Positions 36,967 to 46,066 of a DNA stretch of 64,000 nucleotides are shown piece after piece. The position numbers and the translations under genes are program-made. A model generated the notes under the pieces. The model was given only the letters and a program-made list of their open reading frames with translations. It did no database searches and was not told the DNA's origin. The stretch's first letter is position 1. Each line of letters begins with the position of its first letter. This stretch comes from Candidatus Nitrotoga arctica (GTDB lineage: Bacteria > Pseudomonadota > Gammaproteobacteria > Burkholderiales > Gallionellaceae), in contig NZ_OU912926.1 of NCBI RefSeq assembly GCF_918378365.1, forward strand, positions 1,488,001 through 1,552,000, given 5' to 3'.

Positions 36967-37824
36967 TTATGATGCATCGTCGTTTTTCCAACGCCAACGA
37001 TTAATGGCGTAATCCGTCACCTTGCCGATGAATGGCAACATTAAGATACCTGGCAGCCAAACACAGTGATTGACCTCACGAAAGGTGCTGATGCCAGTAG
37101 TCATATCCTCGTGCCCCGCGCGAGGTTGATCGCGGTAGGTGCCGAAAAGCCGATCCCACATGGACAGATTAAAAGCGAAGTTGCTATTAGTCTCATCCTC
37201 CTCGATAGAATGGTGTACGCGATGCATGTCAGGCGTCACCAAGAGCAAGCGTAGCAATCTGTCCAGCGCCGGAGACATACGCACATTGCCGTGGTTGAAC
37301 AGGGAGGTGGCGTTGAGCAATACCTCAAAGATCACCACCGCCACCACGGGCGGGCCCAGTAACAGGATCACCGCAGCCTTGATGAGCATGGACAGCATGA
37401 TCTCGATGGGGTGAAAACGTGTACCCGTCGTTACATCGATATCGAGATCGGCATGATGCACGCGATGCAGGCGCCACAGCAGCGGCACGGCGTGGAACAT
37501 CACGTGCTGGAGATAAATAACGAAGTCCAGTAATACAACCGAGATCAGCACGGCCATCCACAATGGGATGACGAAATAATTCAGCAGTCCCCAGCTCTGC
37601 TGGGTGGCAAATGCTGCCACTCCCACCGCCGCAGCCGGGAACAGCGCACGTAACAAAACGCTGTTGAGCACCACCAGCACAAGGTTGTTTGCCCAGCGCA
37701 AGTGCTTGGACACGGTGGGCCGACGCCGCGGCGCGGCAAGCTCCCACAGTGACATGCTGCAGAATACACAGAAGAAGCAGGCCAAGCGAATGGCAAGTTC
37801 ATGTTGCAGCATGAATGCGTTCAT
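36967..37824 (-). CDS. Sterol desaturase / fatty acid hydroxylase family membrane protein
   Basis: 285 aa with several membrane segments. The di-iron histidine motifs are present: QHVMFH (about 107), HRVHHAD (about 120), FNHGN and MHRVHH (about 200). These are typical of the fatty-acid hydroxylase superfamily, which hydroxylates or desaturates lipids using O2. The substrate cannot be told from the sequence. It lies 142 bases beyond the ubiK start on the same strand, with no sign of a shared operon. Confidence 0.88.
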   Translation of the reverse strand: MNAFMLQHELAIRLACFFCVFCSMSLWELAAPRRRPTVSKHLRWANNLVLVVLNSVLLRALFPAAAVGVAAFATQQSWGLLNYFVIPLWMAVLISVVLLDFVIYLQHVMFHAVPLLWRLHRVHHADLDIDVTTGTRFHPIEIMLSMLIKAAVILLLGPPVVAVVIFEVLLNATSLFNHGNVRMSPALDRLLRLLLVTPDMHRVHHSIEEDETNSNFAFNLSMWDRLFGTYRDQPRAGHEDMTTGISTFREVNHCVWLPGILMLPFIGKVTDYAINRWRWKNDDAS

Positions 37825-38298
37825 AACAGAAATCCCTTTGTCACATCATAGCTTGGCCACACATCTGCGCCATGCGCTTACTTCGCATGTTTTTGCAAGA
37901 ACTTGACGACGGTTTCGAACGACCCACGAAGGAAGTATCTACTGGCTCGTTGTTCACCCAAACTTGATATTCCACTTTACGCCTAATCTCGAGTTTGTTT
38001 GACCAGATTGAAATTATGATGCGGAATTTTGCAGCGCGAAGCACTGCGGGAAGCAAGTTTTGAAAGTATTGACAAGCTTACGCAAGTTATTTAAAGACTT
38101 CACGGCTGCGCATAATTTAAGAATGTATTGCCGTTCGCTTGGCATGAGCGAACAGTCAAAGGTATCGAGCTTTGCAATATTATTAACTTGTGCAATTAAA
38201 CACTACATCAGCATCTTCTAACCAGCGGGATAGAAATTTATTTCGTCAGCATATTTTTTCAAAATATATATTTACTAAGAATAAAAATGGAAGCATTT
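37825..38298. other. Intergenic gap between hydroxylase and thiO
   Basis: About 470 bases. A 71-codon minus frame (37841-38056) shows no family features and overlaps the likely promoter area of the hydroxylase gene, so I do not call it. The rest is AT-rich with no terminator-like hairpin that I could confirm. Confidence 0.4.
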
Positions 38299-39387
38299 TT
38301 AAGCGCCCCACCCAGCCTGATAAGGTGTGACATCGAATGGTTGTTGCGCACCTGTGATTTCATTTAACAGAATTTCGACGCTGGACGGAGCCATGGTCAC
38401 GCCATAACGAAAATGCCCGCTATTAAGGTAAAGATTGTCCAGCTGCGGATGTCGTCCGATGGTGGGGATATTGTGCGGCGAAGCGGGACGCAATCCGGCC
38501 CAGTGTTGTACCAACGACATGTTGCGCAGGGATGGTAACAATTTTTGGGCACGTTGCCACAACATGTCGCGTGCCTCACGGGTCGTGCGCTGATCAAAAC
38601 CTACGTCCTCCAGCGTACTACCGACCAGTAGGTGTCCATCCCGACGCGGGATCAAATACAAACCGTCTTGCAACACAATATGACGGAGCGGCGACACATC
38701 GAACTTGAACAACAGCATCTGCCCGCGTATCGGCTTAATATCTAATCGTAGTGCATTTCGTCCCAATACTTCCTTGCTCCATGCTCCGGCGGTAACGATA
38801 TAGTTCTGTGCGTTACACTTGCCGCTGGACGTGATGAGTGTTTGTACTCGCCCATTTTCGACCACAATATCACTTACTGCACATTGTTCGATGACACGCC
38901 CCCCAAGCGATTCCACATGCTGACGCAAGGCGCGCAATAACCTCGGATTACGTACCTGAGCGACTTCCGGCAAATAGAGCGCATCGCCTTGCGCGAGCAG
39001 GTTATAGTCTGTTGCACGGACTTGATGCACTGAATAAGCCCTATGCGCCGCGCACCATTGCTCTGCTTCCTGTGTATCAAATGGTGGCAAAACCACCATT
39101 CCGCTTGTCTCATATTCCGGATCTATGCCAGTAACCGCATGCAATTCTTTTGCCCATGCCGAAAATAGCTCTGCGCCACGAGTAGTTAGGCGCGTAACTT
39201 CATCGGGATAATTCCACGGACACAGCGGCGACAAAATGCCGCCGCCTGCCCAAGAAGCTTCCTGTCCAACCTCACCACGCTCCAGCAGGGTCACTAACGC
39301 CCCTTGCTGCAGCAAACGTTGCGCAGTCGATAACCCGGCCACGCCGCCCCCAATGATTAAAAAATCGGAATTCAAGTATCTAATCAT
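38299..39387 (-). CDS. thiO: Glycine oxidase ThiO
   Basis: 362-aa FAD-dependent amine oxidase. N-terminal dinucleotide fold FLIIGGGVAGLSTAQRLLQQ, then the DAO-family stretches SWAGGGILSPL and GLYLIPRRDGHLLVGSTLEDVGFD, and a C-terminal HFRYGVTMAPSSVEILL. ThiO oxidises glycine to dehydroglycine (iminoglycine), which goes into the thiazole half of thiamine. No other thi gene and no TPP-riboswitch-like sequence is visible near it. Confidence 0.92.
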   Translation of the reverse strand: MIRYLNSDFLIIGGGVAGLSTAQRLLQQGALVTLLERGEVGQEASWAGGGILSPLCPWNYPDEVTRLTTRGAELFSAWAKELHAVTGIDPEYETSGMVVLPPFDTQEAEQWCAAHRAYSVHQVRATDYNLLAQGDALYLPEVAQVRNPRLLRALRQHVESLGGRVIEQCAVSDIVVENGRVQTLITSSGKCNAQNYIVTAGAWSKEVLGRNALRLDIKPIRGQMLLFKFDVSPLRHIVLQDGLYLIPRRDGHLLVGSTLEDVGFDQRTTREARDMLWQRAQKLLPSLRNMSLVQHWAGLRPASPHNIPTIGRHPQLDNLYLNSGHFRYGVTMAPSSVEILLNEITGAQQPFDVTPYQAGWGA

Positions 39388-40341
39388 TGATTAGGTTCGC
39401 TATCAAGCCCGGCACAATAAAATTGTTGGCGTGTACTTAAGAAATCGCCCATGGTTAGTTCTTTGTAATAAAAAAATTATTGATTGTAAATCATAAGATC
39501 TTGGTTTTATAGCTGCTACGAAAGACATTTCTAAATGTATTGAGGGCGTGCGTAATCGTAGGTTTCGATTACGACTAAGCCCCAGGATGCCATTAGTTTT
39601 GCTGCTTAAGGTTGCACAAGAGTCGGTACAGAGGTGAGTGCACAGAAATTTAATTGCGCAGTCCGACACTCCCCTGAGTACTAAGCAAAATTAGTAATAT
39701 TATTTCTTCCAATATTGCATTCCATCTACAATGTGAATATAATTACGAATCGTTATCATTAATAATTCTATTTTTGGTCTTTTAGCTGCACGTTAATTAA
39801 GAAAAATTAAACTTTAAGATACTTGTGATGTATAAATTTCAATTTTTAATTGACAGCAAAGTAAGCTTTTTTTTAAGTAGAATTTCAGTGTTCAGTGTGT
39901 AATACAGAATTTTTCCATCCCGCGCTAGCACATCCCGCGCAAGCCAATTATGGCTGGATCCTAGTCTTAGCATGGAACAACAACAATGCAGGAAATCGTC
40001 TTCGACCTATGTGTGTAGCGCTTGCATTATCAGCTTATGGCCCCTCCAGCTGTACAAATTACCGGGTTCATATGAGTGTGTTCGACAAGCTATTGAAAAG
40101 TGCCGTCGAATATCTACGCTACATAACAGATACATCATGGTACCGGAAACTGCTGGACATCGATTTTTACGATGTGCAAGGACTTAACTTATTGTTAAGT
40201 GGTAAGTTGAATTTTGCCAAGCCAGAGCAATCAATACGCGGATGCAAAAAGCATGGATAAAATCTGGGTACAGGTATTTTTGACTGTAGCCATGCATGTC
40301 ACAGCGTGGGGTGCACATAACCCATACCCGCGGAGATAAAG
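39388..40341. other. Long intergenic region between thiO and tonB
   Basis: About 950 bases. It has an 8-bp hairpin CGTAATCG/CGATTACG at 39551-39573, the Fur-box-like site at 39742-39760 and a long AT-rich stretch to 39890. Short plus-strand frames at 39895-40260 and 39972-40187 have no recognisable protein character. A small uptake-related protein or a long leader could be hidden here, but I cannot support one. Confidence 0.5.
39742..39760. promoter_or_regulatory. Fur-box-like operator
   Basis: ATTACGAATCGTTATCATT compares with the palindromic Fur consensus AATGATAATnATTATCATT. The right half (GTTATCATT) matches 8 of 9 and the left half 5 of 9. It is in an AT-rich promoter-like area upstream of tonB-exbB-exbD, which are classic iron-regulated genes, though it lies some 580 bases before the tonB start. 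Confidence 0.55.
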
Positions 40342-42558
40342 TTGAATCCACTTTCATATATTTATCCTCCCACCCCAGCCTCGCGTGAGCGAGCGGTTGT
40401 CGTTGCGGTTGTCGTGGTACTGCACTTAGTCGTTTTGTATCCCACAATGGCACAATCACAGGGGGCTTCCAAGCCGATGCGAGAGATGAAGGTGACAGTT
40501 GCGATGGCTGACAAGCCTGCTCCACTTTCTGCATCACCATCAACTGCTGCTCCTTCCTTGCCTGGTAAGAAAAAGCCGCATGTTGCTGAGCCAGTGCCTG
40601 ATCCATTGAAGCCTGAGCCTGTTGCACAGGCAGTAGAAATACCCATTGAGAAACCTGTCGAGCCGGAAAAAAGTTCAGATCCAATAAAAATTGATACCGA
40701 AACGGCGGAAAAAATCAGGCTAGAGCAAGAAGCTGCGCTCGCCAAAGCGAGAGAGGAAGCAGAGGCTGCACAACGCAGGGTAGAACAGGAAGCAGCAAAA
40801 ACCAAAGCCGAGCAAGCCGCTGCGCTAGCCAAGGTACAAGCAGAAGCCAAAGCAAGAGTAGAAAAGGAGCTTGCCCGCCTTGAAGCAATGCAAGAAGCGA
40901 AAAGAGTCAAGGCAGAGCAAGAAGCAGCAGAAGCCAAAGCACAAGCAGAAGTTAGGGCACAAGCAGAAGTCAAGGCGAGAGCAGAAGTCGAAGCTGTAAG
41001 ACTCAAGGAAGAACAGGAAGTAGCAAAAGCCAAGACGGAACAATTAGCTGAGCAGGCTAGAGCAAGAGCAGATGCCTTAGCGCAAGCACAGGCCAAAGCT
41101 GAAGCCGAAGCAATACGTCTTAAGGCGGTGCAGGAGGCAATAAGAGTCAAGGCAGAACACGAAGCAGCGCAAGCTCGGGCAAAAGCTGACGTCTTGGCCC
41201 ATGCGGAGGCTGTCCGTATCAAAACGGCGCAGGAAGCAGCAAGAGCGAGAGTAGAGCACGAAGCTGTACAGGCTCGGGTAAAAGCTGCAGTCATGGCTCA
41301 TGCCGAAGCTGTACGCATTAAGACGGAGCAGGAAGCAACAAGAGCGAGGGTAGAGCACGAAGCTGCGCAGGCGCGGGCAAGAGCAGAAACCGTAGCGCGT
41401 GTAGAAGCCGAAGTTCGCCTTAAAGCAGATCAGGAAGCGGTGAGAGTCAGGGCAGAACAAGAGGTCGTGCAGGCCCGAGCGAAAGCTGAAGCCATGGCAC
41501 ATGCGGAAGCTCTACGGTTCAGGGCAGAGCAAGAAGTTGCCCGAGCCAGAGCAGAACATGATGCCGCTCAGGCCAGAGCAAGGGCAGATGCCATGGCACG
41601 TGCGGAAGTTGAAGTTGCCCGAGCCAGAGCAGAACATGAAGCCGCTCAGGCCAGAGCAGAACATGAAGCCGCTCAGGCCAGAGCAAGGGCAGATGCCATG
41701 GCACGTGCGGAAGTTGAAGCTGCCCGAGCTAGAGCAGAACATGAAGCCGCTCAGGCCAGAGCAAGGGCAGATGCCATGGCACGTGCGGAAGTTGAAGCTG
41801 CCCGAGCTAGAGCAGAACATGAAGCTGCTCAGGCTAGAGCAAGGGCAGATGCCATGGCACGTGCGGAAGTTGAAGCTGCCCGAGCTAGAGCAGAACATGA
41901 AGCTGCTCAGGCTAGAGCAAGGGCAGAAGCCATGACACGTGCGGAAGCCGCACGGCTTAGAGCAGAGCAAGAAGCTGCACAAGCCCGGGCAAGAGCAGAA
42001 GCCATGACACGTGCGGAAGCCGAGGCCGCCCGTCTCAAGGCAGAACAGGAAGCGGCGAGACTCAGGGCGGAACAGGAAGCTGCACTCGCTAAGGCCAAAG
42101 CTGAAGCCATAGCGCGTGCAGAAGCCGAAGCTGCCCGCCTCAAAGCTGAGCAGGAAGCGGCGAGAATTAGGGCGGAACAGGAAGCGACGCTCGCTAAGGC
42201 CAAAGCTGAAGCGGACGCCAAAGCGCGTGCCGCAGCCGAAATGGCTCGCCTCAATGCAGAGCAAAGCGAGCCAAGTTACAAAGCATTTTATCACCTGAAA
42301 AATGCGAGCCCATCATACCCAGTTGCAGCACGTCGCATGGGTTTGCAAGGCAAGGTGATATTGAATGTAGAAGTACTGGCCGATGGTTCGTGCGGTCAAG
42401 TCAGTGTGGCTAAGAGCAGCGGTCACACCATGCTCGATGACAATGCGTTAGAAACCGTGAGATCTTGGCACTTTATCCCTGCCCGTCAGGATGGGGAGGC
42501 AATTAACAAATGGTTTAAGGTACCAATCATTTTTTCTTTGAAAGATAACGAAACATGA
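40342..42558 (+). CDS. tonB: TonB-family protein with long TolA-like helical domain
   Basis: 738 aa from a TTG start preceded by GGAG. A single N-terminal membrane anchor (about 16-34) is followed by a Pro/Lys/Glu-rich stretch (about 55-115). A very long Ala/Glu/Arg/Lys helix (about 120-640) of AExEAARxRAEHEAAQARA type follows, like domain II of TolA. A TonB C-terminal domain (about 650-735) ends it: YPVAARRMGLQGKVILNVEVL, and SSGHTMLDDNALETVRSWHF. Ordinary TonB is about 240 aa. Next to exbB and exbD it should energise outer-membrane uptake receptors. The ATGA overlap with exbB indicates coupling. Confidence 0.9.
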   Translation: MNPLSYIYPPTPASRERAVVVAVVVVLHLVVLYPTMAQSQGASKPMREMKVTVAMADKPAPLSASPSTAAPSLPGKKKPHVAEPVPDPLKPEPVAQAVEIPIEKPVEPEKSSDPIKIDTETAEKIRLEQEAALAKAREEAEAAQRRVEQEAAKTKAEQAAALAKVQAEAKARVEKELARLEAMQEAKRVKAEQEAAEAKAQAEVRAQAEVKARAEVEAVRLKEEQEVAKAKTEQLAEQARARADALAQAQAKAEAEAIRLKAVQEAIRVKAEHEAAQARAKADVLAHAEAVRIKTAQEAARARVEHEAVQARVKAAVMAHAEAVRIKTEQEATRARVEHEAAQARARAETVARVEAEVRLKADQEAVRVRAEQEVVQARAKAEAMAHAEALRFRAEQEVARARAEHDAAQARARADAMARAEVEVARARAEHEAAQARAEHEAAQARARADAMARAEVEAARARAEHEAAQARARADAMARAEVEAARARAEHEAAQARARADAMARAEVEAARARAEHEAAQARARAEAMTRAEAARLRAEQEAAQARARAEAMTRAEAEAARLKAEQEAARLRAEQEAALAKAKAEAIARAEAEAARLKAEQEAARIRAEQEATLAKAKAEADAKARAAAEMARLNAEQSEPSYKAFYHLKNASPSYPVAARRMGLQGKVILNVEVLADGSCGQVSVAKSSGHTMLDDNALETVRSWHFIPARQDGEAINKWFKVPIIFSLKDNET
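41539..41955 (+). repeat. 78-bp minisatellite inside tonB
   Basis: Five tandem units begin at 41539, 41617, 41722, 41800 and 41878. Each codes for 26 residues of the pattern ARARAEHEAAQARARADAMA plus RAEVEA. The second unit has an extra internal duplication of 27 bp. Nucleotide identity between neighbouring units is very high, so they arose by recent slippage or recombination, always in multiples of three. Confidence 0.93.
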
Positions 42559-43211
42559 ACAATCTATTTTCCGTTGGTTCGCCTGTTGTAGCTGCCACAC
42601 TGCTACTTCTTATTTTTCTGTCCGTAGCGACTTGGTCAATTGCCTTGCTCAAACTATGGCGGCAAATGCGGAACGATAAATCCAATCGTGCCTTCAGTGA
42701 TGTCTTCTGGGCCGCACGCGACTGGCACGCTGCGGCTGAGGTGGCGCAGCAAGGTTCGAGCGACTTGGCGCGGTTGGCGCAAGCAGGTTTTGCCGAAGTG
42801 AAAAACTTGAGTGCTGAACAGCAAGACTTGAAACATATCGGTGCGCCGCAAGACGTATTGGAACGCATGCTGCGGCAGCAAGTGGAAAATATGCAACGCT
42901 ATCATGAACGTGGCTTGGCCGAACTCGCTACGATAGGCTCGACCTCGCCGTTCGTCGGTTTGTTCGGTACGGTCTGGGGCATCATGCACGCGTTGCAGGA
43001 CATAGGCACAAGCGGTTCAGCCAGTCTGGATGTGGTTGCCGGACCGATAGGTGAAGCGCTGATTGCGACTGCCATCGGTATCGCCACTGCGCTCCCCGCA
43101 GTGTTAGCTTACAACTATTTCCTGCGCCGCCTGCGCGTGCAAGTAACAGAGCTGGAAAATTTCGCGCACGATTTCGTGCGGCTGGCATTTAAACATAATT
43201 TCAAACTGTGA
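42555..43211 (+). CDS. exbB: ExbB/TolQ proton channel protein
   Basis: 218-aa MotA/TolQ/ExbB family protein. Three transmembrane segments are seen: about 10-32, 128-150 and 165-190. The family region is GLAELATIGSTSPFVGLFGTVWGIMHALQDIG, and it ends with GPIGEALIATAIGIATALPAVLAYNYF. It forms the proton-conducting complex with ExbD that powers TonB. It starts inside the tonB stop codon (ATGA) and lies 7 bases upstream of exbD. Confidence 0.95.
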   Translation: MNNLFSVGSPVVAATLLLLIFLSVATWSIALLKLWRQMRNDKSNRAFSDVFWAARDWHAAAEVAQQGSSDLARLAQAGFAEVKNLSAEQQDLKHIGAPQDVLERMLRQQVENMQRYHERGLAELATIGSTSPFVGLFGTVWGIMHALQDIGTSGSASLDVVAGPIGEALIATAIGIATALPAVLAYNYFLRRLRVQVTELENFAHDFVRLAFKHNFKL

Positions 43212-43218
43212 GGTCATT

Positions 43219-43629
43219 ATGGCAATGAGTAATTCAACGCAACAGGGAATGATGAGCGAAATCAATGTAACGCCGCTAGTAGATGTGATGCTGGTGCTGC
43301 TGGTGGTCTTCATCGTTACTGCACCACTGCTTACCCCGCAGTCGCTCAAAGTTGCTCTGCCCAAAACTACAGCGGTAGCAGCCTCGGACCCGATAAAACT
43401 GCTTCCAGCATTGCTGACTGTAGATGCACACGGACAGATCGAGCTTGACAACAACGCTTTGAGTGACTCGCAACTGGCAGACATTTTAAAACAGCGAGCG
43501 GCCGATCCGCAGTTTCAGATGAAAATTGAGGCAGACAAGGCCGTGCCTTATGGTCGCGTGGCGGAATTTATGGCAATTGCGCAACATGCCGGGGTAACCA
43601 ATCTGTCTTTTGTAACAATTCGTCAGTAA
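43219..43629 (+). CDS. exbD: ExbD/TolR protein
   Basis: 136 aa. One N-terminal transmembrane helix with the conserved proton-channel aspartate in NVTPLVDVMLVLLVVFIVTAPLL, followed by a periplasmic domain (about 45-130) ending AIAQHAGVTNLSFVT. It completes the TonB-ExbB-ExbD complex. Confidence 0.95.
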   Translation: MAMSNSTQQGMMSEINVTPLVDVMLVLLVVFIVTAPLLTPQSLKVALPKTTAVAASDPIKLLPALLTVDAHGQIELDNNALSDSQLADILKQRAADPQFQMKIEADKAVPYGRVAEFMAIAQHAGVTNLSFVTIRQ

Positions 43630-43779
43630 CGAGAACTATTGATGTACCGTTTAAAACTTAATTACTATTACTTGGTGCTGATGCTACTTGATGATGAGTG
43701 AAGTTACTTATTATTATTCGCAATCAGATGGGATAAAATCACTCGGTAAATTTGAACTGTCTACTCTGGAAAGCTCACC

Positions 43780-44835
43780 ATGAATTTCTTACACCTAACG
43801 ATTTTATTCTTGTTTGTCACCATTCTTGCTGCTTGCTCTACTACTGAAAAAACGGTTGTTAAAGAGGTTCCTGGCGTATCAAAAGAATTGTCACCAGAAA
43901 ACATATTGACGCCAATGCAGCAGGAGATTGAAACAGCAAATACAAAAAAGCAATTGGATATCAAAAATATCAATGATCAAGATTTAGATGTTCGTAAACC
44001 TGCAAAAACTATTGAGTCATATCAGAAAGAAGCGGCCCAAGGGGATAGTAATGCCGAATATGCACTGGGTATAAAGTATCGTAATGGCGATAATGTCGCC
44101 CAGGACTATGCTAAAGCCAGAGAGTGGTTTCAGAAATCTGCTACTCAGGGACATGCGGCTGCACAGACCATGCTTGGTAATATATACCGCAAAGGCGAGG
44201 GTGTAGATAAAGATACTAATAAAGCCATAGAGTGGTATGAGAAGGCCGCTGCACGGGGAGACGCAGGTGCGCAACTTAATCTTGGCTGGATGTATCGTAA
44301 TGGCGAAGGCGTTGCCAAGGATGCTACTAAAGCCGTAGAGTGGTACCAAAAAGCTGCTGCACAGGGAGATCCTAGTGCGCAATATGCAGTTGGTATGATG
44401 TATCGCAAAGGGTTGTTAGGCGTACCCAAGGACGCCGCTAAGGCAATTGAGTGGTATGAGAAAGCTGCTGTGCAGGGAGATGCGGGTGCGCAATTTATCC
44501 TTGGCGGAATGTATCGCAATGGCGAAGGCGTTGCCAAGGATGCTACTAAAGCCGTAGAGTGGTATCAGAAATCTGCTGAGCAAGGATATCCGATTGCGCA
44601 AACTCTCCTTGGTCATATGTATCGCAATGGCGAAGGCTCAGCCATAAATGCAGCTAAAGCTGCGGATTGGTATCAAAAAGCTGCTTTACAGGGAGATCCA
44701 GAAGCGCAATTCATACTTGGCTCGATGTATCAAATTGGTGAAGGAATACCAAAAGATGATGCCAAGGCACGCGAATGGTGGCAAAAAGCCGCGGCACAGG
44801 GAGATCCTAATGCACAAGCTGCGCTGGCACGGTGA
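43780..44835 (+). CDS. Sel1-repeat lipoprotein
   Basis: 351 aa. Lipoprotein signal peptide with lipobox ILAAC (Cys19). From about 85 to the end come about eight Sel1-type (TPR-like) repeats of 36 residues, each with the pattern A-x-LG-x-MYRNGEGVAKDATKAVEWYQKAA. Such proteins are scaffolds for protein-protein contacts at the envelope. Its partners are unknown. It lies 150 bases after exbD with no obvious shared operon signals. Confidence 0.93.
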   Translation: MNFLHLTILFLFVTILAACSTTEKTVVKEVPGVSKELSPENILTPMQQEIETANTKKQLDIKNINDQDLDVRKPAKTIESYQKEAAQGDSNAEYALGIKYRNGDNVAQDYAKAREWFQKSATQGHAAAQTMLGNIYRKGEGVDKDTNKAIEWYEKAAARGDAGAQLNLGWMYRNGEGVAKDATKAVEWYQKAAAQGDPSAQYAVGMMYRKGLLGVPKDAAKAIEWYEKAAVQGDAGAQFILGGMYRNGEGVAKDATKAVEWYQKSAEQGYPIAQTLLGHMYRNGEGSAINAAKAADWYQKAALQGDPEAQFILGSMYQIGEGIPKDDAKAREWWQKAAAQGDPNAQAALAR

Positions 44836-45165
44836 ATTGCAATCATCCTCGCCCAACCACCCACCCAGACAATACGTCTTATGCGCAGCGATGACTTTGC
44901 CACGCTGTACCTACACTTCCGCGTAACGTCATTCACCCACCTCCCTTTCCTTGAAGTTTGACTGCATGCCTACGCCTTTCGGTTAATGTCTGCATCGAGG
45001 TATCATCATTAAGTTTAATATTTAACTGTCGAGTAAATAATCTGCGCGGCATAAAGGTACACCTTCGGCTAATCAATAAAAATAGCACTCTGTTCAAGCG
45101 CATGGTGATAATCCGAGCGATAAGTGGATTCATAAAGGGTGCGGTAACGTTATAATCGCAGCACT
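44836..45165. other. Gap before aroE with possible near-leaderless promoter
   Basis: 330 bases without a gene. A perfect TATAAT at 45151-45156 with TTCATA 16 bases upstream stands only 9 bases before the aroE ATG. If it is a sigma-70 promoter, the aroE transcript would have almost no leader. No Shine-Dalgarno sequence precedes the ATG, consistent with that but not proof. Confidence 0.35.
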
Positions 45166-46044
45166 ATGACTGACCGTTACGCCGTAATCGGCAACCCAAT
45201 TTCGCACAGTAAATCCCCGCTTATTCACGCTCAATTCGCCCGTCAGACCGGGCAGGATTTAAGCTATGAGGCCATCTCCGCACCGCTGAATGGCTTCCGA
45301 GACACCGTGCTGGCTTTACGAGATGAGGGATGTCGCGGCATGAACGTGACCGTTCCGTTCAAGTTTGAGGCGTTCCAGCTTGCCACTCAACTCACCGTCC
45401 GCGCACAAGCGGCTCAGGCCGTGAATACTCTAAAGTTTGATGGTACAGAGATAATAGGCGATAACACCGACGGCGCAGGATTAGTAGCAGACATCGAACA
45501 TAATCTTGGTTTCATATTTCAAGGCAAGCGCGTATTGCTAATGGGGGCAGGGGGTGCGGCCTATGGCGTGGCGCTACCATTACTCAATGCAGGAGCAATT
45601 ATCACGGTAGCGAATCGCACTGAAGATAAGGCTTACCAATTGGCTGCTCTATTTTCCGCGCACGGCCCCATTCAGGGTAGCAGCTACATCGCACTTGCAG
45701 GTTCGCAATTTGATTGCGTGATTAATGCGACTTCCAGTAGCTTGGCAGACTCACTCCCACCGTTGCCGCGAGGAGAAAGCGCTTTCTCACTTTCTTCCCC
45801 TAACTTACCTTTTTCAATTGAAGAAAACCCGAAATATGGAGGGATTTTCGCGCCTAATGCGCTGGCCTACGACATGATGTATGGAAAAGAAACCCCTTTC
45901 TTGATTTTCGCTAAAGAGCAAGCCGCAGCGCGGCTTGCGGATGGACTCGGCATGCTGGTTGAGCAAGCCGCCGAGTCATTTTTTCTATGGCGCAACATAC
46001 GCCCCGATACCGCCCCTGTCATCGCCAAACTGCGTCTGATTTGA
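45166..46044 (+). CDS. aroE: Shikimate dehydrogenase AroE, with in-frame insertion
   Basis: 292 aa. NADPH-dependent reduction of 3-dehydroshikimate in the shikimate pathway. Substrate-site motifs NPISHSKSPLIH and NVTVPFK (catalytic Lys) and the nucleotide-binding GAGGAAYGVALPLL are intact, as is the C-terminal GLGMLVEQAAESF. Between LPPLP and FAPNALAYDMMYG there are about 22 extra residues (about 202-226) that typical AroE proteins of this kind lack. The DNA there contains a perfect 16-bp palindrome. The gene is followed by mtgA after 22 bases. Confidence 0.95.
   Translation: MTDRYAVIGNPISHSKSPLIHAQFARQTGQDLSYEAISAPLNGFRDTVLALRDEGCRGMNVTVPFKFEAFQLATQLTVRAQAAQAVNTLKFDGTEIIGDNTDGAGLVADIEHNLGFIFQGKRVLLMGAGGAAYGVALPLLNAGAIITVANRTEDKAYQLAALFSAHGPIQGSSYIALAGSQFDCVINATSSSLADSLPPLPRGESAFSLSSPNLPFSIEENPKYGGIFAPNALAYDMMYGKETPFLIFAKEQAAARLADGLGMLVEQAAESFFLWRNIRPDTAPVIAKLRLI
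45773..45788. repeat. Perfect palindrome at the start of the aroE insertion
   Basis: GAGAAAGCGCTTTCTC, a perfect 16-bp palindrome at the beginning of the extra residues within aroE. It may be part of a small inserted repeat. Confidence 0.6.
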
Positions 46045-46066
46045 GCAAACTGAAGGGCACGACGCC

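Noticed and set aside
39388..39700. TPP riboswitch before thiO
   Set aside because: No CTGAGA/ACCTGA-type conserved motifs found on the minus strand upstream of thiO.
39895..40260. 121-codon plus frame upstream of tonB
   Set aside because: No ribosome-binding site, no recognisable family and atypical composition; described only as part of the intergenic region.
40362..41294. 310-codon minus-strand open frame opposite tonB (also 41512-42294, 260 codons)
   Set aside because: These are shadows of the Ala/Glu-rich repeat, giving Ser/Cys/Ala- or Phe/Cys-rich nonsense with no starts or family match; the plus strand encodes a clear TonB.
41539..41955. CRISPR-like tandem repeats
   Set aside because: Units are contiguous with no spacers and keep the TonB reading frame.
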